Source: an uncultured Bacteroides sp.
GTDB lineage: Bacteria > Bacteroidota > Bacteroidia > Bacteroidales > Bacteroidaceae
Length of the DNA stretch: 64,000 bases
Assembly: GCA_945833835.1 (NCBI GenBank)
Contig: CAMAFR010000002.1
Span: 26,597-90,596, forward strand
Direction: 5' to 3'
A model generated the notes under the pieces. That model did not search any database and was not told where the DNA came from. It saw only the letters and a program-made list of their open reading frames with translations. Below, one piece after another: positions 59,836-64,000 of the stretch. A program made the translations under genes and the position numbers. How positions within the stretch are numbered: position 1 is the first letter of the stretch; each line of letters starts with the position of its first letter.

Positions 59836-62460
59836 TCAGTTTTTTCTTCTTTTGACGGCTCGTTTCAGCTCTCCTATCCACAGCACTGCCGAGGTGGCTG
59901 CCAGCAATCCGGCCCATTCGGTCACCGAGAGCGGTTCGGTTCGGAAGACCTCTCCGCCGAATGTCACAATCACTACCTGTCCTGCCAGGATAAGCGCGGC
60001 TACTCCCAGCAGTCCCCGTGCCCGACGTGCGTCGCTGAACACCGAGTGGCAAGTGCCGAAGACACCGGCATTGAACAGGTTCCAGAATTGGAGCAGCACG
60101 AACAGCGTGAAGAACACCGTCAGCCGGTGGGTGGTCATGCCGCCGGGCAGTTGTCCCAATCCTATCAGCACTCCTGCCAGCAGGCCGAGGAAGGCCAGTC
60201 CCGTTCCTAAGATATTGTTACGCATGGCCGGGGTGATGATGAAGTCGGCAGGCCGTCGGGGGCGTTCCTTCATCACATCGGCGGTCGGCGGCACAGAGGC
60301 CAGTGCCATGGCGGCGAACGTGTCCATAATCAGGTTGACCCATAGCATTTGGGTGACGGTCAAGGGAAGCTCGGTGGCGCAGAAGGCTCCCAGCAATACG
60401 CTGAGCAGGGCCACTACGTTGATGGTGAGCTGGAACACGATGAAACGCTGTATGTTCTTGTAGAGCGAACGCCCCCACATGACGGCGGTGGCGATGCTGT
60501 TGAACGAGTCGTCGAGCAGGGTGATGTCGCTGGCTTCCTTGGCCACCGAGGTACCCGACCCCATAGACAGGCCTACCTGTGCGCGGTTCAATGCCGGCGC
60601 GTCGTTGGTGCCGTCGCCTGTGACGGCCACCACGGCCCCTTTCTGTTGCAGCAGGCGTACCAGCCGTTGCTTGTCAGCCGGTCGGGCGCGGCTCATCACC
60701 TTCAAATCCGCCACCCGGAGCAAGGCTTCCTCATCGCTCATGGCCGCGAACTCCGTTCCGGTGATGCGGTGGCGTTCGGTATCGTCGGGTTGCCACAGGC
60801 CTATTTGCCGGGCTATTTCGGTGGCGGTGCCCGGCGTGTCACCGGTCACAATCTTGATGTCGATGCCTGCCTGGCGGCAACGGTGTACGGCTTCGGGCAC
60901 ATCGGGACGTACCGGGTCGCTGATGGCCACAATGCCCAGAAAGGTCAGTTCCCCGGCTTCCACCAATTGCCGGCAGTCGGTCGGTTCCGCCTCTTTTACG
61001 ATGCGGTAGGCCAGTCCCAGCGTACGCATGGCCTTTTGTTGCCATCCAAGCAGTGTCTGTTCCGTCTGCCGCCGGTCTTCCTCGGTCATCCGGCAGTGCT
61101 CCATCACGATTTCAGGAGCACCTTTCATGTAGAGCGTCCGTTGTCCGGTCAGCGGAGAGTCGACCAGTGTCGCCATGTATTTTCGTTCGGTAGAGAAAGT
61201 CAGCTGGTGGAGGATGCCGGCACCTTCGCGCAGGGCCAGATAGTCTTCACCTTGTTCGCGCAGCCAGAGCAGCAGGGCTACTTCGGTAGGATTGCCCACA
61301 CCGGTTGGTCGTGTACCGGCATCGTTCTCTTCCAGAAAGGCGGTGGAGTTGGCGGCAATGCCTTCGGCTATCCGTTTCGGGTCACTGGTGTCCAATCGGC
61401 AGTCGTCCACCTGCATCAGGTTTTGGGTCAGTGTCCCCGTCTTGTCGGTGCAAATCACATTCACGGCCCCCATGGTCTCACAGGCGTGGATTTTGCGCAC
61501 CAGGTTGTTGGTCTTCAGCATCCGGCGCATATTCAGCGCAAGGCTCAGCGTGACGCTCATCGGGAGTCCTTCGGGCACGGCTACCACAATCAGCGTGACA
61601 GCCATCATGAAGTATTTCAGTACGATGCCCACCACGTCCATCCAGGTGTGCCAGCCATTGGCGTCGTGCCAGTCAAAGTACGTCCACAGGTCTTTGGCGG
61701 TAAACACTATGAAGGTCAGGGTGGCAATGGTGAAGCCGGCTTTGCCTATCAGGTTGGCCAGCCGTTCCAGCTGTTGGTTCAGCGGTGTCTGCGTGCCGTT
61801 GTCTTCGGTGGCGGAACGGGCCACTTTTCCTATTTCGGTCGCATCGCCCACCCGGTCTGTCCGCATTACGCCGTGCCCGTCGGTGACGGTAGTGCCCCGC
61901 AGCACCCGGTTGGAAGGATAAGTGGCCTCTTGGTCAAAGTCGGCCGGTCGTACCGTCTTGTGTACCATCAGCTCGCCGGTCAGTGCCGATTCGTTCACTT
62001 GGAGTGAGACAGCCTCCAGCAGCCAACCGTCGGCAGGAATTTCCTCGCCGGTATTCAGCCAGACAATGTCGCCTGTCACTACCTCTTTGCGGGGAATCTC
62101 ACACACTTTCCCGTTGCGGGTCACCGTGACCGGGGTATCCTCATTCACGGCGTTCAGCAGGTCGAATTTGCGACGGGCATCGTATTCAAACCAGAACCCG
62201 ATGCCGGTGGCCAGAAAGATGGCGCAGAAGATGCCGATGGTTTCGGCGAATTCCTTCTCGATGCAGGCGATGAGGAGCGACAGGGCGGCTGCCACCAGCA
62301 GTACCCGTATCACAGGGTCTTCAAATTTTTCCAGATAGCATTTCCACATCGAAGGGCGTGGAGGAGGTGTCAGGCTGTTGTCTCCATGTTGGGCCCGGCT
62401 CGATCGTACTTCTTCGTCGGTCAGTCCGGTCAGGACAGTCTTCTGTGCGGTTTCAGGCAT
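59836..62460 (-). CDS. Calcium-translocating P-type ATPase (PMCA type)
   Basis: 874 aa from the ATG at 62458-62460 (MPETAQKTVL); the longer frame to 62514 would run into the promoter. The four N-terminal spans and PEGLPMSVTLSLALNMR give the cation site; the phosphorylation motif is CTDKTGTLTQN (Asp about 337), with TGDTPGTA and the hinge TGDGTNDAP (about 612). Exports Ca2+ using ATP at the inner membrane. First gene of the minus-strand run ending in the LTA-synthase-like gene. Confidence 0.93.
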   Translation of the reverse strand: MPETAQKTVLTGLTDEEVRSSRAQHGDNSLTPPPRPSMWKCYLEKFEDPVIRVLLVAAALSLLIACIEKEFAETIGIFCAIFLATGIGFWFEYDARRKFDLLNAVNEDTPVTVTRNGKVCEIPRKEVVTGDIVWLNTGEEIPADGWLLEAVSLQVNESALTGELMVHKTVRPADFDQEATYPSNRVLRGTTVTDGHGVMRTDRVGDATEIGKVARSATEDNGTQTPLNQQLERLANLIGKAGFTIATLTFIVFTAKDLWTYFDWHDANGWHTWMDVVGIVLKYFMMAVTLIVVAVPEGLPMSVTLSLALNMRRMLKTNNLVRKIHACETMGAVNVICTDKTGTLTQNLMQVDDCRLDTSDPKRIAEGIAANSTAFLEENDAGTRPTGVGNPTEVALLLWLREQGEDYLALREGAGILHQLTFSTERKYMATLVDSPLTGQRTLYMKGAPEIVMEHCRMTEEDRRQTEQTLLGWQQKAMRTLGLAYRIVKEAEPTDCRQLVEAGELTFLGIVAISDPVRPDVPEAVHRCRQAGIDIKIVTGDTPGTATEIARQIGLWQPDDTERHRITGTEFAAMSDEEALLRVADLKVMSRARPADKQRLVRLLQQKGAVVAVTGDGTNDAPALNRAQVGLSMGSGTSVAKEASDITLLDDSFNSIATAVMWGRSLYKNIQRFIVFQLTINVVALLSVLLGAFCATELPLTVTQMLWVNLIMDTFAAMALASVPPTADVMKERPRRPADFIITPAMRNNILGTGLAFLGLLAGVLIGLGQLPGGMTTHRLTVFFTLFVLLQFWNLFNAGVFGTCHSVFSDARRARGLLGVAALILAGQVVIVTFGGEVFRTEPLSVTEWAGLLAATSAVLWIGELKRAVKRRKN

Positions 62461-62511
62461 AAGCAGTGGTTTATCTATATTAAAAATGTAAGCGGGTTGT
62501 CTTAGCGGTTG

Positions 62512-62519
62512 CAAAAATA
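62512..62519 (-). promoter_or_regulatory. Promoter -7 box of the Ca2+ ATPase operon
   Basis: Complement reads TATTTTTG, 51 bases before the start. Confidence 0.5.
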
Positions 62520-62580
62520 CAAACTATCTTGCAATGGGTCATTGGTTTTTTCTTTTTTATAGATTTTTTCGGCATAAAAG

Positions 62581-62611
62581 TTGGAGAATTACTCGTAAAG
62601 CCTTATTTTTG
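62581..62611 (+). promoter_or_regulatory. Promoter of tRNA(CAT)
   Basis: TTG at 62581-62583 and TATTTTTG at 62604-62611, 20 bases apart, 28 bases before the tRNA. Confidence 0.65.
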
Positions 62612-62639
62612 CACCGCTTTAGGAAATCACCTATGCATT

Positions 62640-62713
62640 GGACTTGTAGCTCAGTTGGTTAGAGCAACAGACTCATAATCTGGAGGTCCTAGGTTCAAGC
62701 CCTAGCTGGTCCA
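62640..62713 (+). tRNA. tRNA-Met(CAT)
   Basis: 74-nt tRNA. Acceptor GGACTTG with CTGGTCC (one T-T mismatch and G-T pairs), D-arm GCTCAGTTGGTTAGAGC, anticodon stem-loop CAGA-CTCATAA-TCTG with anticodon CAT, T-arm CTAGG-TTCAAGC-CCTAG, discriminator A. CCA is not encoded. The elongator Met form fits best; an Ile2 tRNA with lysidine-modified CAT cannot be excluded. It lacks the initiator-type GGG/CCC anticodon-stem pairs. Confidence 0.9.
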
Positions 62714-62718
62714 CAAAC

Positions 62719-62755
62719 AAAAAGGCTCATCTCTAACGAGATAGAGCCTTTTTTT
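62719..62755 (+). terminator. Terminator of the tRNA gene
   Basis: AAAAAGGCTC (62719-62728) and GAGCCTTTTT (62744-62753) with inner ATCTC/GAGAT pairing and a single bulged A; T-run to 62755. Confidence 0.85.
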
Positions 62756-62959
62756 AATTCTCCATGACTCTGGTGCTTATGGTTGATTTATGGGTCAGTA
62801 GAAATTTATCTTTTTAAAAAGGCATGATATGGCTTGTAGTTTGTGGTATGTGCGTTTTTGGGGGAAATACTTATATGCAGTACCAATCTATTGATTATTA
62901 TGCCATAAAATAATTTTTGAATTATGCAAATGTTTGCAAAGTATTGAAATACAGTTTGT
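62756..62959. other. A+T-rich gap with no recognised feature
   Basis: Part of the 329-base interval between the tRNA gene and the short ORF at 63043. No ORF, RNA gene or repeat that I can support. Confidence 0.4.
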
Positions 62960-62990
62960 TTTGATAATTCAAATTAAACATATAGCTTTG
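62960..62990 (+). promoter_or_regulatory. Promoter of an interrupted or very short gene
   Basis: TTTG at 62960-62963 and TAGCTTTG at 62983-62990, 19 bases apart. The first ATG downstream (63043) opens a frame of only 29 codons. Confidence 0.55.
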
Positions 62991-63042
62991 CAGTGTTCGT
63001 TTACAAAATCCCATTTATTTAATCATTTAAAATTTATCAGCT

Positions 63043-63132
63043 ATGAGTAATCTAAAAACTTACTTCAAGAAAAGTGTGTCCGTATGTAAGAAAAGTTCTG
63101 CCTATATAGGGATAGTCATGAAATTAACATAA
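63043..63132 (+). pseudogene. 29-codon ORF, possibly the start of a gene cut by an insertion sequence
   Basis: Starts MSNLKTYFKKS and stops at 63130-63132. A good promoter and a 46-base leader precede it, and a transposase gene begins 120 bases later in A+T-rich sequence. The simplest reading is that the IS inserted within the first codons of a real gene and the last residues come from the IS end. It could instead be a genuine small peptide. No similarity recognised. Confidence 0.35.
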
Positions 63133-63149
63133 TAAATGCAACCATTTGA

Positions 63150-63180
63150 TTGTCAATATGGTAAATATATCGTATCTTCG
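63150..63180 (+). promoter_or_regulatory. Likely transposase promoter
   Basis: TTG at 63150-63152 and TATCTTCG at 63173-63180, 20 bases apart; one mismatch to TAnnTTTG. Confidence 0.45.
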
Positions 63181-63195
63181 TAGGAAAATAAAAAA

Positions 63196-63235
63196 TTCCC
63201 CCGAATGCTGTGGAAAAAGGCCTATTTCGGGGGAA
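63196..63235 (+). other. Leader hairpin ahead of the transposase
   Basis: TTCCCCCGAA (63196-63205) is exactly inverted at 63226-63235 (TTCGGGGGAA). It lies in the predicted leader 17 bases before the transposase ATG, so it could limit expression or read-through into the element, as in many IS. Confidence 0.5.
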
Positions 63236-63252
63236 ATGAAGTTGAAAACCTC

Positions 63253-64000
63253 ATGGCAAAGATACGAAATTTATCCGCAATTCAGCAAGAGATTGCATTT
63301 ACAGAGTTTGATTTTTATCAGAGATATGCAGAAACCTTCAAGACCTCAGAACTTGGACGCATCAAGTCACTCCTTCCTCTTCGTGAGATGGCTATATCGT
63401 TTAATCTGATCGAAGAGCATCCGATGCACAAAAGGGTTAAAAGAGGACGAAAGTCCTTCTTCACTCCAGAAGGTAAGGTTGCGTTGGCATTTCTGAAGAT
63501 GTATACCGGTTTATCCGCTCCAAAGCTGATGGAGGCTCTGAATGGGAACATCCATTATCAAATCTTCTGCGGCATCAGGATTAGTCCTGAGGACCCGTTG
63601 ACAAACTACAAGCTGATTGACAGCATATTGTTGGAGCTTTCCAGGAAGTTGAAGGTCCAAGAGCAGCAGCAGATACTGGCAGATGCTTGGAAACCATACA
63701 TGAAGGATCTTGATACAGTCTATACGGATGCAAGCTGCTATGAAAGTCTGATGCGTTTCCCCACTGACGTGAAGCTGCTTTGGGAGTGTACGGAAAAAGC
63801 CTACACGATGATGTGTGACATCAGTTCCCAGCTTGGCGAACATAGATTGAGAACGAAGTATAATGACATTGAGAAAGCGAACCTGGCTTACAGGAGGCAG
63901 CGCAAGCATACTCACAAGCAGACGCGAAAGATGACAAGGAGACTGCTTGCTTTGCTGGACAAGATACTCGGAGAAATCCGCAGACAGATGCGTATCCACC
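63253..64000 (+). CDS. IS transposase, IS5/IS1182-like, 3' end outside the window
   Basis: Open from the ATG at 63253 to the right edge, 249 codons visible. Residues about 70-110 (FTPEGKVALAFLKMYTGL followed by LMEALNGNIHYQIFCGI) resemble the N-terminal DUF772 region of these transposases. TVYTDASCYESLMRFPTDVKLLWE near residue 160 (in short: VYTDASCYES and FPTDVKLLWE) carries the probable first catalytic Asp and the FPTD motif. A basic region (RRQRKHTHKQTRKMTRR) follows. The remaining catalytic residues are beyond the window. Confidence 0.82.
   Translation, partial: MAKIRNLSAIQQEIAFTEFDFYQRYAETFKTSELGRIKSLLPLREMAISFNLIEEHPMHKRVKRGRKSFFTPEGKVALAFLKMYTGLSAPKLMEALNGNIHYQIFCGIRISPEDPLTNYKLIDSILLELSRKLKVQEQQQILADAWKPYMKDLDTVYTDASCYESLMRFPTDVKLLWECTEKAYTMMCDISSQLGEHRLRTKYNDIEKANLAYRRQRKHTHKQTRKMTRRLLALLDKILGEIRRQMRIH

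Larger units (their letters stand above)
63133..64000 (+). mobile_element. Insertion sequence, left part only
   Basis: Contains a transposase gene that runs off the window. The left boundary is not determined; it may lie anywhere from about 63080 to 63190. Terminal inverted repeats and target duplication cannot be checked because the right end is outside. Confidence 0.6.

Noticed and set aside
60349..62007. Open frame of 552 codons antisense to the Ca2+ ATPase
   Set aside because: Shadow frame; the sense protein carries all P-type ATPase motifs.
63511..63999. Open frame on the minus strand at the right edge
   Set aside because: Opposite the transposase frame, which carries the FPTD motif and a sensible start.

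Overview
The window reads as chromosome of a gut-type Bacteroidales bacterium, most likely Bacteroidaceae (Bacteroides, Phocaeicola or a close relative). The evidence is the promoter form seen throughout (a TAnnTTTG box with a TTG or TTTG about 20 bases upstream), the near absence of Shine-Dalgarno sites, a SusC/SusD pair, an Sdh/Frd operon of Bacteroides type, a GH110-like galactosidase, and the gene order DUF4271-hemD-rnpA-yidD-tatD-tyrS. I cannot name the species. Most coding sequence is G+C-rich. The GT90/DUF5672 pair near 21 kb and the right edge look more A+T-rich by eye.

Layout. 0-5.3 kb: the 3' part of an S41 peptidase, then the three-gene succinate dehydrogenase/fumarate reductase operon and its terminator. 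5.5-5.7 kb: a promoter followed 40 bases later by a terminator hairpin, a candidate small RNA. 5.7-14.7 kb (minus strand): tyrS, tatD, yidD, rnpA, hemD, a DUF4271 membrane protein, metK with a structured leader, tRNA-Ser(CGA) and mutS. 14.8-19.3 kb: a sugar-alcohol type cassette (outer-membrane barrel, zinc dehydrogenase, GPH-type symporter) divergent from a LacI regulator, with three direct repeats between them. 19.3-24.8 kb: a flavin reductase-like protein, a nitroreductase lipoprotein, then surface-glycan genes (DUF5672, GT90, two GT2 and a WaaP-type kinase). 25-31 kb: paired palindromes, a SWIM/SNF2 helicase, UDP-galactopyranose mutase and pdxB. 31-33.5 kb: acpP-fabF-rnc. 33.8-41 kb: SusC/SusD and an exported M3 peptidase. 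41-47.3 kb: low-molecular-weight phosphatase, GH110-like galactosidase, PHP hydrolase, priA and a beta-barrel protein. 47.6-55.7 kb: hsp20, then a probable six-gene run (THUMP methyltransferase with a repeat tail, S9 peptidase, purD, two membrane proteins, mnmD). 55.7-62.5 kb (minus): LTA-synthase-like enzyme, RNase H, ribF, HAD phosphatase and Ca2+ P-type ATPase. 62.6-64 kb: tRNA(CAT), a promoter with a very short ORF, and the left part of an insertion sequence that runs off the window.

Most of the window is housekeeping. No CRISPR array, prophage, toxin-antitoxin pair or recognised defence system was seen. The accessory material is the polyol-like cassette, the glycan cluster with glf nearby, the orphan GH110-like gene and the IS. 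The least explained signals are non-coding or repetitive: the candidate small RNA at 5.6 kb, the metK leader, paired palindromes at 25.0 kb, a 27-bp inverted repeat at 43.3 kb, a three-unit repeat at 48.1 kb, and three in-frame 81-bp repeats that give an RNA methyltransferase a basic tail.
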